Shown: positions 7,089 to 16,835, counted from the first letter of the stretch. The stretch: 64,000 bases of DNA from an uncultured Clostridia bacterium (GCA_947385955.1 CANDNA010000013.1:1-64000); one strand, 5' to 3'. Made by a program: numbers and translations. The notes: generated from the sequence alone by a model not told the origin.

Positions 7089-8888
7089 ATGAAACTTGAC
7101 AGAAAAAGTATCCGGGTCCGGCTGGCCACGGCGTTTGTTGCCACATCTGTGATTCCGATTCTGATTGTGAATATTGTTTATTACTATAATACTTCCAGAC
7201 TGGTGCATCAGAATGTGGAAAGTATGACAAAAGCCAATCTGGAACAGACCAAAGTGAGTCTGGATGTGTGGCTGGATTCCTATGAGGATATTCTGTTTCA
7301 GGTCTATACGGACGATTCTATTGTGGAACTGGTGGACAAGATCAATGCCGGTGAGGATGTGGCGAATAACAGAAAGCTGCTCCGGAAAACGCTGAGAGGA
7401 TTATTTTACACCAAAGATTATGTCAAGTCTATTTCCATCATGACCGAAAGCGGGGAGCTGGTCTTTTATGACCAGTTGACAGCATCCACAACCCATACAT
7501 CCTGGCTGAACAGTATGGCGTTGTCTCAGGAGGAATTATATGAGGAAATCAGCAGTGACAATAAGACACACCTGTTTTCCACGGGGGAAAAAGTGGTTTT
7601 CGGGAGCAATTCCTGTTATCTGTTCCATATCGGCCACCGTATCATTGATTATCGGGATGTGCCGAAAAAATGTGGGATCGTGGTGGTAAGTATTGATGTG
7701 GGACTTTTGGAAGAGGTCTGTTCCATGCCCACAGAAAGTGGGATAAACTTCATTTTGGACGACAGCGGGTATCTGGTATCCTGTACAAATTCGGATCAAA
7801 TCGGCAGGTCTGTGATCCCCGGCTCGGCAGAGGGAGAGGAGAGAAAAAACGCCTGTCAGAAAATTGCAGAAGAAACCGGTTTTTTGGGAAGCGGAGAAAT
7901 GTCCATTTATTCGGTATATGATGAAAAAACAGGATGGACCATTGTCCGTGCAACGAACCGGGACGAACTGGTCAGAGGACTGTATCATCAGCAAAAAATG
8001 CTGGGGTTTACCATTTTGTTATCCCTGACAGCGGTACTGCTGATTATGGTCAGTCAGGTGACGCGGATGACCGGTTCTATCAGACGGGTTGTGAAAACGA
8101 TGAGAAAGGCCGGAAAAGGGGATTTGACGATCCATGTGGAACCGGACCGGGAACGGCCCACAGAAATTGAAATCATTGCGGAAGAGTTTAATTCCATGAT
8201 GGACAGACTGAAAGACTCCATTGAAAAGCAGAAAAATGCAGAGATTGCCGCACTGGAAGCCCAGATCAATCCTCATTTTCTGTATAATACACTGGATACC
8301 ATTAACTGGATGGCCATTGACCGGGATGAGTATGAAATCAGCAATATGATTGCAACGCTTGCCCGGATTCTGCGATATGGAATTTCCGACAGCAACGGCA
8401 TCGTTACTATAAAAGATGAGGTAGACTGGCTGAAGCAGTACATTTTTTTACAGCAGACCAAACTGAAAAATTCGTTTCAATGCAGCATCAATGCAGAGCC
8501 GGAAATTATGAAAATGCCGATTCATAAACTGCTGCTGCAGCCTTTTGTGGAAAATGCAATCCTGCATGGATTTGAAGGTGTGGACAGGACATACAGGCTG
8601 CATATGGATATGAAACGGGAGCGGGATTTTATCAAGATAGAAATCGGAGACAACGGCTGTGGGATACCGGAAGAGATCGCAGCGGAAATGAACAGAGGGA
8701 TCTTCCGGCAGACAGGGGATAAAAACCACATCGGAATGGAGAATGCAATTACGAGAATCAAAATGTATTATGGCGAAGGGGCAAAGGTTATGATAGAAAG
8801 CTGTCCGGGGCAGGGGACACTGGTGCAGATCCGGATCCCGGTTACAGGACAGGAGGTGAGACAGAATGATGAAAGCAGTGGTGATTGA
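7089..8888 (+). CDS. Sensor histidine kinase, YesM type
   Basis: This 599-residue membrane kinase has a first membrane segment at about residues 10-32, an extracellular sensor of about 265 residues and a second membrane segment at about 300-322. A HAMP linker (to about 375), a His_kinase domain with QINPHFLYNTLD (phosphoacceptor His396) and a C-terminal ATPase domain with NAI(L)HGF and DNGCGIP motifs follow. This is the architecture of YesM-like kinases that control carbohydrate uptake in Firmicutes. It overlaps the next gene by 23 bases, so the two proteins are translationally coupled. The ligand is probably an oligosaccharide or the binding protein encoded downstream; this is inferred from the neighbours. 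Confidence 0.92.
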   Translation: MKLDRKSIRVRLATAFVATSVIPILIVNIVYYYNTSRLVHQNVESMTKANLEQTKVSLDVWLDSYEDILFQVYTDDSIVELVDKINAGEDVANNRKLLRKTLRGLFYTKDYVKSISIMTESGELVFYDQLTASTTHTSWLNSMALSQEELYEEISSDNKTHLFSTGEKVVFGSNSCYLFHIGHRIIDYRDVPKKCGIVVVSIDVGLLEEVCSMPTESGINFILDDSGYLVSCTNSDQIGRSVIPGSAEGEERKNACQKIAEETGFLGSGEMSIYSVYDEKTGWTIVRATNRDELVRGLYHQQKMLGFTILLSLTAVLLIMVSQVTRMTGSIRRVVKTMRKAGKGDLTIHVEPDRERPTEIEIIAEEFNSMMDRLKDSIEKQKNAEIAALEAQINPHFLYNTLDTINWMAIDRDEYEISNMIATLARILRYGISDSNGIVTIKDEVDWLKQYIFLQQTKLKNSFQCSINAEPEIMKMPIHKLLLQPFVENAILHGFEGVDRTYRLHMDMKRERDFIKIEIGDNGCGIPEEIAAEMNRGIFRQTGDKNHIGMENAITRIKMYYGEGAKVMIESCPGQGTLVQIRIPVTGQEVRQNDESSGD

Positions 8889-10401
8889 AGATGAAATACT
8901 GATACGGGAAGGTCTTTGCAAATTGATGGAAAAGATGTTTCCTGAGATTGAGATTTCCGGTGTTGCCGGCAATGGGCAGGAAGGGCTTTCCTGCATCCTG
9001 GAATATAAGCCGGATCTGGTTATTACGGATATTAAAATGCCGGGTATGGATGGCCTTGCTATGCTTTCCAGGGTACAGGAGATGGGGATATTTCCCAGAG
9101 TAATCGTTCTGACTGCTTATTCGGAATTTACGTATGCCCAGCAGGCAGTGAAACTGGGCGTATGCGATTATGTTATCAAACCTGTAGTGGTTCCGGAGTT
9201 TGTCCGCACCATGCGGAAGATAGAGAATCTGTATGAACAGGAACAGAAAAAAACGCCGGAAACGATGGGAAGCCTGGAACATATAGTATCCGGCATTTTG
9301 TATGGAACAGCTTTTCCGGAGGAACATCTGAGCGCATTTCTGGATAAAAAATATGGGATATCAAAGGACACTCCCATGATGGAACTGCTGATCTATCTGG
9401 GCGAAGGATTTGAAACGGGGCGGGAGCGGAAACGGCGTGAGATGTGCCGGCTGCTGGAACAAAAAGAGATAAAATATTGTCTGGTGGATATGGAATATGA
9501 CAAAGCCATCCTTGTCCTGCTCTATCAGTATGCTTCCAGACAGGAGATCGAACGCTGGTATCAGAACCAGATTTTGTTCCAAAAGCGGGACAGCCAGGAG
9601 GAAGAAATAAGCTATGGGATACTGGAAGTCCGGGGAATCGGAGCAGTCAGGGAAGGATATCAGAAATTATTGCCGTATATGGACTGGAACATCGTGCTGG
9701 GCAATGAAATCCTGATCTCTTACCCCAGGATTGCCGATGTACAGACGGAGGTCTGCAATTATCCGGTGGAGTTGGAAAATCAGATGAAAATAGCCATCTG
9801 CACAGGGGAGAAGGAACATATCCGGGAAATGGTCAATCGGTTTCAGGATTATTTTTCCGACGGACGGGTGTATTCCCCGAAGGAAATCAAAGAATCGTAT
9901 GTCCGTTTTTTATGGTCTGTTCTGAATATTGCAAAAGAGGTGGACTGCATCGACTATAAAAAAGTTGATCAGAAAAGGCTTTTGGACTGCATTATGAGTG
10001 CAAAGACAGAAGGGGAGCTGAAAAAAGCCTGTGCGGAATTACTCTGTCATATGAATGTTTCGGGCAGAGGGATGGAAGTGGTGAGCCTGACGGTAAAAAA
10101 GGCGCAGAGCATGATCCATGAATTTTACGGAGAAGGGATTACACTGAGTGAAATTGCAGACAGGCTGAATCTGACACAGGAATATCTGGGAGCCCAGTTT
10201 CATAAAGAATGCGGGGTGAATTTCAGTACATATATACGCAATTACCGTTTGTCGAAGGCGAAGGAACTGCTGATTGGTACGCAGTTGAAACAGTATGAAA
10301 TAGCAGAAAAAGTGGGTTATGCAGATGCCAAATATTTTGCCAGAGTATTCAGGGAGTGCGTCGGGATGTCACCGGCAGAATACAGGAAATCAAACCGGTA
10401 G
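8866..10401 (+). CDS. Response regulator with AraC-type output domain, YesN type
   Basis: This 511-residue regulator has an N-terminal receiver domain at about 1-120, with acidic pocket VVIEDE and phosphoacceptor Asp55 in VITDIKMPGMDG. A middle region of unknown fold follows, then a C-terminal AraC DNA-binding domain at about 410-510 (GITLSEIADRLNLTQEYLGAQFHKECG and YEIAEKVGYADAKYFARVFRE, two helix-turn-helix units). GGAGG lies 9 bases before the ATG at 8866, and a second ATG follows at 8869. It is the cognate partner of the overlapping kinase and most likely activates the substrate-binding protein and permease genes downstream. Confidence 0.93.
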   Translation: MMKAVVIEDEILIREGLCKLMEKMFPEIEISGVAGNGQEGLSCILEYKPDLVITDIKMPGMDGLAMLSRVQEMGIFPRVIVLTAYSEFTYAQQAVKLGVCDYVIKPVVVPEFVRTMRKIENLYEQEQKKTPETMGSLEHIVSGILYGTAFPEEHLSAFLDKKYGISKDTPMMELLIYLGEGFETGRERKRREMCRLLEQKEIKYCLVDMEYDKAILVLLYQYASRQEIERWYQNQILFQKRDSQEEEISYGILEVRGIGAVREGYQKLLPYMDWNIVLGNEILISYPRIADVQTEVCNYPVELENQMKIAICTGEKEHIREMVNRFQDYFSDGRVYSPKEIKESYVRFLWSVLNIAKEVDCIDYKKVDQKRLLDCIMSAKTEGELKKACAELLCHMNVSGRGMEVVSLTVKKAQSMIHEFYGEGITLSEIADRLNLTQEYLGAQFHKECGVNFSTYIRNYRLSKAKELLIGTQLKQYEIAEKVGYADAKYFARVFRECVGMSPAEYRKSNR

Positions 10402-10414
10402 GGGGCTGCAAAGC

Positions 10415-10445
10415 GGATAATCAGCTTGGATTATTTATCCTTTTT
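10415..10445 (+). terminator. Probable terminator between the regulator and the transporter genes
   Basis: GGATAA at 10415-10420 pairs with TTATCC at 10435-10440 and is followed by TTTTTC. The stem is short, so termination may be partial. Confidence 0.45.
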
Positions 10446-10458
10446 CATTTTTCTTCCG

Positions 10459-10487
10459 TTTTGGAGAGGCAGAAAAGGCTGTATGAT
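10459..10487 (+). promoter_or_regulatory. Weak candidate promoter of the substrate-binding protein gene
   Basis: TATGAT at 10482-10487 could be a -10 box. The -35 region (TTTTGG at 10459) is poor, as expected for a regulator-dependent promoter. It lies about 50 bases before the start codon. Confidence 0.3.
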
Positions 10488-10538
10488 AAAGATAACAAAA
10501 AGATAAACCGGATGTGGAACGGTTAAAGGAGGAAATGG

Positions 10539-11825
10539 ATGAAAAAGAAAAGAGTCATTTCATTATTGGCAGTACTGGCAATGACGATAGGCATGTTGAC
10601 CGGCTGCGGTTCTTCGGCGCAGACGCAGGATGGCGCAAAGCCTGAAGAGAGCGGGGGAGAAGCCCAGGACAGCCCTGCCGATGCTTCCGCAGAGGCAGAG
10701 GGTAACGGCGGCGAAGCGGTAACGATCTGGTATTATTGGGAGACGGAAGGCCATCAGGTGGCATTGGATCAGGTGATTCAGGAGTACAATGCATCCCAGG
10801 ATACCTACGAAGTCACGGCAAAATATGTACCCTTTGCAGATTTTAAGAAACAGTTGTCCATTGGCGCTTCCGCAGATGAACTGCCGGATATTGCGATCCT
10901 GGATTCCCCGGATCATGCTTCTTATGTGGAAATGGGAATCTTTGAAGATCTGACCGGGAAATTTGATGTGAGCAGTTATTATGAAGGAACGGTAAACTCC
11001 TGTACAGTGGATGGGAAATTATACGGGATCCCCTTTGGCGCCAACTGTCTGGCATTGTATTACAATGAAGATCTGTTAACTGCGGCAGGATGCAAAGTAC
11101 CTGAAACCTGGGATGAACTGATGGATGCGGCAAAGGCTCTGACGACTGACAGCGTGACCGGTCTTGCACTCTGCAGCGTACAGAATGAAGAAGGGACTTT
11201 TAACTTTGTTCCCTGGCTCTGGTCAACAGGAGCGACTTCCTATGATATCAACAATGAAAACGGCATTCGTGCTCTGACTTTTATCCAGAATCTGATCAAT
11301 GAAGGCGTGATGAGCAAAGAGTGTATCAACTGGACGCAGGGGGATGTGATGAACCAGTTCATTTCAGGCAACGTGGCAATGATGGAAAACGGCCCCTGGC
11401 AGATTCCCACCATGCAGGCAGAAGCACCGGATCTGAACTGGAAAGTGACTTTGATTCCGAAGGATTCCCAGTATGCTTCCGTACTGGGCGGAGAGAACTA
11501 TGCAGTGATCAACGGAGGCAATGTGGACGGCGCTTTGGATTTTCTGACCTATGCCACCTCTGAAGAAAAAGTAAAATTCCTGATGGATAAGTTTGGCTAT
11601 ATCTCTGCGGATAAGATGATTGCAGAAAATCAGTTTGAGGCAGATTCTCCATATACACCGTTTGTAGAGGAGCTGAATTATGCAATGCCAAGAGGACCTT
11701 TGGCTGAATGGCCCGGCGTATCGGATGCGATTTCGCTGGCATTTAACCAGGTGATTACAGGAACTGCAACACCGGAAGATGCGGCTGCAGGAGCGCAGGC
11801 AACCATTGACGGTATTGTAAAATAG
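10539..11825 (+). CDS. ABC transporter substrate-binding lipoprotein, sugar type
   Basis: This 428-residue lipoprotein has a signal peptide with lipobox LTGC (Cys23), a short Gly/Glu/Ala-rich linker, and an extracytoplasmic binding fold of the type used for oligosaccharides. Typical segments are VTIWYYWETEGHQVALDQVIQEY near the start of the mature fold, LPDIAILD, LYGIPFGANCLALYYNEDLL and MMENGPWQIP. It captures a sugar outside the membrane and hands it to the two permeases encoded next. An AAAGGAGG site precedes the ATG. A hairpin after the stop probably lowers transcription into the permease genes, as is common where the binding protein is needed in excess. Confidence 0.93.
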   Translation: MKKKRVISLLAVLAMTIGMLTGCGSSAQTQDGAKPEESGGEAQDSPADASAEAEGNGGEAVTIWYYWETEGHQVALDQVIQEYNASQDTYEVTAKYVPFADFKKQLSIGASADELPDIAILDSPDHASYVEMGIFEDLTGKFDVSSYYEGTVNSCTVDGKLYGIPFGANCLALYYNEDLLTAAGCKVPETWDELMDAAKALTTDSVTGLALCSVQNEEGTFNFVPWLWSTGATSYDINNENGIRALTFIQNLINEGVMSKECINWTQGDVMNQFISGNVAMMENGPWQIPTMQAEAPDLNWKVTLIPKDSQYASVLGGENYAVINGGNVDGALDFLTYATSEEKVKFLMDKFGYISADKMIAENQFEADSPYTPFVEELNYAMPRGPLAEWPGVSDAISLAFNQVITGTATPEDAAAGAQATIDGIVK

Positions 11826-11832
11826 AAAAAAG

Positions 11833-11884
11833 AAATCGCTGCTGTACAGAGTATACACAAGGAGCCTGTGTAGCAGCGATTTTT
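11833..11884 (+). terminator. Intra-operon terminator/attenuator between binding protein and permease genes
   Basis: An 11-bp perfect stem (AAATCGCTGCT at 11833-11843 with AGCAGCGATTT at 11872-11882) is followed by Ts up to 11884. The permease ribosome binding site begins only about 8 bases later. It probably gives partial termination and so more binding protein than permease. Confidence 0.7.
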
Positions 11885-11905
11885 ATGCCCAAAAGGAGGT
11901 ACATG

Positions 11906-12808
11906 ATGGGAAAAATAAAGAAAATATTCCGCTATGATAATGTGGGAATCCTGTTTGTCCTGCCGGCTTTTGTGTATATGCTGATTTTTGTGGGGTATCC
12001 GATTATACGCAATGTGATTCTGAGCTTTCAGGACGTAACTGCGGCCAATCTGGTCCGCGGAGACAAAACCTTTATTTTGTTTGACAATTACAGAGAGCTG
12101 TTTGCGGACAGTGTATTTGTAACTTCACTGTTTAATACACTGCGTTATACGGTTTTGTGTCTGGTGTTTCAGTTTGTTATCGGTTTTCTGCTTGCTCTTT
12201 TTTTCAATCAGAGATTTTCCTTCGCCAGGCCGGTCCGGGGAATTTTGCTGGTTCCGTGGATGATTCCGGTGACAGTCACAGCGTTGATGTTCCGGCTTCT
12301 GTTTGCCACGGATATCGGTGTGATCAATTATATTCTGAGAAGCCTGCACCTGATCGGTGAGAACATAGAGTGGCTGACCACACCGGGTACGGCAATGTTT
12401 GCCCTGATTTGTGCCAATGTATGGATCGGGATTCCTTTTAATATGATTCTGATTTCGACAGGGCTGACCACGATTCCGAAAGAGCTGTATGAGAGTGCAT
12501 CCATTGACGGTGCAAATAAAATAGAGACATTTTTTCATATCACGCTTCCGCTTCTGAAACCGACCATTGAGTCGGTACTGATTCTCGGTTTTATTTATAC
12601 GTTTAAAGTGTATGATCTGGTTTATGTGATGACCAGCGGAGGCCCGGTCAATTCCACACATATGCTGTCCACATATTCTTATAAGCTGTCCTTTGAAATG
12701 TTTAAATACAGCAAAGGTTCTGCCGTGGCCAATGTCCTGCTGGTGATTTTGCTGATCGTGGGAGTCTTTTATATAAAAGCCACTACGAAGGGAGAGGAAG
12801 AGGAATGA
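11906..12808 (+). CDS. Sugar ABC transporter permease, MalF/LacF type
   Basis: This 300-residue polytopic inner-membrane protein has about six membrane segments. The EAA loop near residues 195-215 (LYESASIDGANKIETFFHITLPLL), the contact site for the ATPase subunit, is characteristic of carbohydrate permeases. AAAGGAGGT lies 6 bases before the ATG at 11906. An ATG immediately before it (11903) is an equally possible start, and an upstream ATG at 11885 is unlikely. The stop overlaps the start of the next permease gene (ATGA), indicating translational coupling. No ATPase gene follows, so a shared MsmK-like ATPase encoded elsewhere is expected. Confidence 0.92.
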   Translation: MGKIKKIFRYDNVGILFVLPAFVYMLIFVGYPIIRNVILSFQDVTAANLVRGDKTFILFDNYRELFADSVFVTSLFNTLRYTVLCLVFQFVIGFLLALFFNQRFSFARPVRGILLVPWMIPVTVTALMFRLLFATDIGVINYILRSLHLIGENIEWLTTPGTAMFALICANVWIGIPFNMILISTGLTTIPKELYESASIDGANKIETFFHITLPLLKPTIESVLILGFIYTFKVYDLVYVMTSGGPVNSTHMLSTYSYKLSFEMFKYSKGSAVANVLLVILLIVGVFYIKATTKGEEEE

Positions 12809-13653
12809 ATGAGGAAAAGAAAGTAACGAAAAAAAAGAATATTCTGCTCAGTGTGACAGCGCTGCTGCTTCTGTGTGTCCTTCTGTTCCCGCTGTACTGG
12901 GCATTTATCACTTCCTTAAAGACAGAACAGGAGATCTTTCAGAATCCGCCGACTTTTTATCCCCATATCCTGAATCTGAAATCCTATGCAGCACAGGTGG
13001 AGACCGGTGATTTTAATATGTTCCGTTCTTTTGCCAACAGCTTTCTGATTTCGCTGGGAGCGACAGTGATTGCGGTTTTGCTGGCAGTGCCTGCCTCTTA
13101 CGGGATTGCAAAATACCGTTTTAAAGCACGCAAAGGTATGCTATTATCTTTTTTAGTAACCCAGATGCTTCCGGTATCGGTACTGCTGACCCCTATGTTT
13201 ATTATGTTTAAGAATATGCATGTATACAATACCTGGATTTCGGCAGTGCTGGCGGATGCAACCATAGGAATCCCCTTTTCCGTATTGATTCTGAAAAATT
13301 ATTTTGCCTCCATACCAAAGGATCTGGAGGAGGCTGCTTATCTGGACGGCTGCAACAGGTTTACAGCCTTTGTACGGATACTGATACCGATTGCCAAGCC
13401 GGGCGTTATGGTCTGCGCTATCTTTTCTTTCCTCTATGCCTGGGGCGATCTTGCCTATGGGATGACTTTTATTTTAGATCAGGAAAAACGGCCGATTACC
13501 GCGGGTATTTTTAATTTTATGGGGCAGTATGGGACGAAGTGGAGCTATCTGACTGCTTTTGCAGTGGTTACCATCATTCCGGTGGCATTGATTTTCATTT
13601 TTATGCAGAAATATATTGTAAGCGGTATGACAAGCGGCGCGGTGAAGGGCTAG
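12805..13653 (+). CDS. Sugar ABC transporter permease, MalG type
   Basis: This 282-residue protein is the second membrane subunit of the importer. It has about six membrane segments and the EAA loop LEEAAYLDGCNRFTAFVRILIPIAKPG (about residues 173-199). The N-terminal segment LLLCVLLFPLYWAFITSLKTEQE is typical of MalG-like permeases. It overlaps the preceding permease by four bases and is followed after 28 bases by the GH31 gene, so import and hydrolysis are probably coexpressed. The transported sugar is not evident from sequence. The neighbouring GH36 and GH31 genes suggest an alpha-linked galactoside, xyloside or glucoside. Confidence 0.93.
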   Translation: MNEEKKVTKKKNILLSVTALLLLCVLLFPLYWAFITSLKTEQEIFQNPPTFYPHILNLKSYAAQVETGDFNMFRSFANSFLISLGATVIAVLLAVPASYGIAKYRFKARKGMLLSFLVTQMLPVSVLLTPMFIMFKNMHVYNTWISAVLADATIGIPFSVLILKNYFASIPKDLEEAAYLDGCNRFTAFVRILIPIAKPGVMVCAIFSFLYAWGDLAYGMTFILDQEKRPITAGIFNFMGQYGTKWSYLTAFAVVTIIPVALIFIFMQKYIVSGMTSGAVKG

Positions 13654-13681
13654 GATACCGGGAAAAGATTGGAGGGCAAAG

Positions 13682-15682
13682 ATGCTGGAAATAAGAGAAG
13701 GAAAACTGATTTTCCATTATGATGCGGAAGAAGTGTGGATAGAGCCGTGGGGGCCGGATGCGCTTCGGATCCGTGCCACAAAGGAAGCCGTTATGCCGGA
13801 GGAAAACTGGGCACTGTGTGAGCCGGCGGCTGTGGACAGTGACATTACCTGTACAGAGCATGGGGCCAGAATCGTAAACGGGAAAATCCGGGCCGAGATT
13901 ACGGAACTGGGAAAGATTATGATTTATCATTCTGACGGCAGACTGCTTTTGGAAGAATACTGGAGAAACCGGAGAGATATCCTGGACAGAAAGTGCAGCG
14001 CCATTGAAGTGGAGGCCCGTGAGTTTAAACCGATCGTGGGAGGGGATTACCACCTGACAATGCGGTTTGAGTCTGTGGATGCAGAGGAAAAAATCTACGG
14101 AATGGGGCAGTATCAGCAGCCCTTCCTGAATTTGAAAGGAATGGACCTGGAGTTGGCTCACCGCAATTCCCAGGCAAGCGTACCGTTTGCAATTTCCTCT
14201 CTGGGATATGGGTTTCTGTGGAACAATCCGGGCGTGGGGCGTGTCGTGTTCGGAAAAAATATGATGAGCTTTGAAGCATATTCCACGAAAGCACTGGATT
14301 ATTGGGTGGTGGCCGGTGATACGCCTGCTCAGATAGAGGAAGCCTATGCGTCAGCGACAGGCACGGTCCCGATGATGCCGGAATATGGACTGGGGTTCTG
14401 GCAGTGTAAGCTGCGCTACCAGACCCAGGAAGAGCTTTTGGAGGTGGCCAGAGAATACAGGCGGAGGAATCTGCCCATTGATCTGATTGTGATTGACTTC
14501 TTCCATTGGCCCAGACAGGGGGAATGGAAGTTTGACCCGGTATACTGGCCGGATCCGGATGCTATGGTCCGGGAGTTAAAGGAAATGGGAATCGAACTGA
14601 TGGTTTCCATCTGGCCCACCGTGGACAAAACCTGTGAGAATTATGAAGAAATGCTGGAAAAGGGATATCTGATCCGTACAGAAAGAGGATATCGGGCAGG
14701 AATGGATTTTCAGGGGATTACGGTTCATTTTGATGCCACCAACCCGGGAGCCAGGGAATATGTCTGGAACAAGGCAAAGCAGAATTATTATGACAAGGGG
14801 ATCCGGGTATTCTGGCTGGATGAGGCAGAACCGGAATATACGGTATATGATTTTGACAATTATCGCTATCACCGGGGCACAAATCTCCGGATTGGAAATA
14901 CCTATCCCGTGGAATATGCGAGAACATTTTACGAAGGGATGGAAAAAGAAGGGCAGACCAATATTGTGAATCTGCTCCGCTGTGCATGGGCCGGCAGTCA
15001 GAAATATGGAGCGCTGGTCTGGTCCGGCGATATTGCTTCCAGTTTTGAAAGCATGCGGAACCAGCTTTGTGCAGGACTGAATATGGGAATGGCAGGCATC
15101 CCCTGGTGGACAACGGACATCGGCGGATTTCATGGAGGCAATCCGGATGATCCGGCGTTCCGGGAGCTTTTTGCCAGATGGTTTGCCTGGGGCGCTTTTT
15201 GCCCGGTGATGCGGCTGCATGGGGACAGAGAGCCGAGACAGCCCCAATATGGCGCCACAGGCGGCGCTTCCTGCTGTTCCGGTGCGGCAAATGAAGTATG
15301 GAGCTATGGTGAGGAGGTCTATGAGATCTGCAAAAAGTACCTGGAAATCAGGGAAAAGATGCGTCCTTATACAAGAAGGATCATGCAGGAAGCCCATGAA
15401 AAAGGCACGCCGGTGATGAGGCCGCTTTTTTATATGTATCCGGATGACCCGCGGTGCTGGGAGATTGAGGATGCGTATTTTTACGGGCCTGACATACTGG
15501 TGGCGCCAATCCTTTATGCCGGACAGTTATCCCGCAGTGTTTATCTGCCCAAAGGGGAAACCTGGGTGGGATATGAAAGCGGGAAAGAGTATGAAGGCGG
15601 ACAAAGTGTGGAGGCAGATGCCCCGCTGGATACCATTCCGGTTTTTGTGAGAAAGGGATGCATGGGGGGATTGACAAGATAA
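13682..15682 (+). CDS. Glycoside hydrolase family 31, probable alpha-xylosidase or alpha-glucosidase
   Basis: This 666-residue cytoplasmic enzyme has the GH31 layout: an N-terminal beta domain (about 1-215), a TIM barrel (about 220-560) and C-terminal beta domains. Seen motifs are LIVIDFFHWPRQGEWKFDP, VFWLDEAEPE (nucleophile Asp380), WSGDIASSFESM (acid/base Asp450) and WWTTDIGGFHGG. The WLDEAEPE form of the nucleophile motif is found in several alpha-xylosidases, but GH31 also contains alpha-glucosidases and alpha-galactosidases, so specificity is open. AGATTGGAGG precedes the ATG. As the last gene of the importer operon it should hydrolyse the imported oligosaccharide. Confidence 0.9.
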   Translation: MLEIREGKLIFHYDAEEVWIEPWGPDALRIRATKEAVMPEENWALCEPAAVDSDITCTEHGARIVNGKIRAEITELGKIMIYHSDGRLLLEEYWRNRRDILDRKCSAIEVEAREFKPIVGGDYHLTMRFESVDAEEKIYGMGQYQQPFLNLKGMDLELAHRNSQASVPFAISSLGYGFLWNNPGVGRVVFGKNMMSFEAYSTKALDYWVVAGDTPAQIEEAYASATGTVPMMPEYGLGFWQCKLRYQTQEELLEVAREYRRRNLPIDLIVIDFFHWPRQGEWKFDPVYWPDPDAMVRELKEMGIELMVSIWPTVDKTCENYEEMLEKGYLIRTERGYRAGMDFQGITVHFDATNPGAREYVWNKAKQNYYDKGIRVFWLDEAEPEYTVYDFDNYRYHRGTNLRIGNTYPVEYARTFYEGMEKEGQTNIVNLLRCAWAGSQKYGALVWSGDIASSFESMRNQLCAGLNMGMAGIPWWTTDIGGFHGGNPDDPAFRELFARWFAWGAFCPVMRLHGDREPRQPQYGATGGASCCSGAANEVWSYGEEVYEICKKYLEIREKMRPYTRRIMQEAHEKGTPVMRPLFYMYPDDPRCWEIEDAYFYGPDILVAPILYAGQLSRSVYLPKGETWVGYESGKEYEGGQSVEADAPLDTIPVFVRKGCMGGLTR

Positions 15683-15751
15683 AAAACTCCCCATCCCTTG
15701 TGCCATCCGATCCTTTTTGATAAAATACTGTCGTAAAGGAGGGGGATTACA

Positions 15752-16756
15752 ATGAAAAAAAGAATCATTGGAGTACTGTGTGCGGTATTTCTGGCAGGAA
15801 GTATGGGGACGGTGGCATATGCCTCACCGCAAAAGCCCTTTAGCTGGCAGGGGTATGTCAACAGTTATACATTTGACTGGAGCGACGATACTGCTGTTGA
15901 GATGCGGAACGGGGACGGGACGGATGTTATGACAGTGAACGGGCAGTATATTGTAGACCATATGCTTCCTTCAACAATCTGGCCTCTGCTGATGGACGAC
16001 GGGAGTCTGCCGTCTCATGTGAAAACCGTTTCCTGCCAGGTCGTGAAGGAGGATGCCTATATAATCATGCCCTTTGACGGTTATGTGACCATCGGGGTGG
16101 AGGATGATGACATTGCGGGAGACTATGCCAGAGTCTGGGTGCGTGCAAAGGCGGGGGACAAGGTGAATATGGTACCCCGGAACCTTGTCATGACATATTC
16201 TCCCGACGATGAATGGGAGCAATGCTATGTGGGTACGAGTCCGGATGACTGGACCTATAATCTGAGGATTTATAAAGAAGAGTTTATTCCGCTGTGTCCG
16301 GAGGAATGGCGTAAAATGACATATCGGGACAGGGAGGGCAACATAATTCCCACGGATATTCTGCCGGATGAGCTGATCAGCCGGCCGCTTTACAGCGGTC
16401 AGGATACCTATGCCTGCCTGTGGTTTATCTATCAGGTAGATGCCCCGGATTCGACGCTCAGGGCGATACCCTATGACTGGAAAGCCTGTAGTCTGGCCGA
16501 CAACCCCGGCAAAGGATTTTACGGATGGACAAAAGACCCGAGAGTAGCGGGCAGAGAGATCTACCATGCAAACAATATGAGAGTGGATGAGTGGCTGGGA
16601 TGGAACCCGTCTATTACAGTGGAACTGTACCAGTCGGGCAAGCTGACGGTAAAGGACAATGAACTCTATATAGAGGGACGAAAAGTAAATACATGGGCCG
16701 GATATGGATCAGGGTCATGGATAGATCCCCAGTACAATATTGTCAATGTTCCATAA
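15752..16756 (+). CDS. Secreted protein of unknown function
   Basis: This 334-residue protein has a clear signal peptide (MKKRIIGVLCAVFLAGSMGTVAYA, cleavage near residue 24) and no other membrane segment. The mature part is rich in Trp, Tyr and Asp (FSWQGYVNSYTFDWSDDT, DDEWEQCYVGTSPDDWTYN, DEWLGWNPSITVELYQ) and looks like an all-beta exported domain, possibly binding a surface or carbohydrate. I do not recognise a family. AAAGGAGGGGG precedes the start. A candidate promoter (TTGTGC, 17-base spacer, TAAAAT) lies in the 69-base gap after the GH31 gene, so it may be expressed separately. A terminator follows. Confidence 0.8.
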   Translation: MKKRIIGVLCAVFLAGSMGTVAYASPQKPFSWQGYVNSYTFDWSDDTAVEMRNGDGTDVMTVNGQYIVDHMLPSTIWPLLMDDGSLPSHVKTVSCQVVKEDAYIIMPFDGYVTIGVEDDDIAGDYARVWVRAKAGDKVNMVPRNLVMTYSPDDEWEQCYVGTSPDDWTYNLRIYKEEFIPLCPEEWRKMTYRDREGNIIPTDILPDELISRPLYSGQDTYACLWFIYQVDAPDSTLRAIPYDWKACSLADNPGKGFYGWTKDPRVAGREIYHANNMRVDEWLGWNPSITVELYQSGKLTVKDNELYIEGRKVNTWAGYGSGSWIDPQYNIVNVP

Positions 16757-16786
16757 AAAACCTGCCTCAGGCGGAAGATGAAGTGT

Positions 16787-16835
16787 CCCCTTTTGTCAGA
16801 CAAAAAGGAAAGTCTGGTGAAAGGGGCGTTTTTTT
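16787..16835 (+). terminator. Rho-independent terminator
   Basis: Positions 16787-16801 pair with 16812-16826 (CCCCTTT/AAAGGGG and CAGAC/GTCTG with a small internal loop), followed by seven Ts at 16829-16835. Confidence 0.75.
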
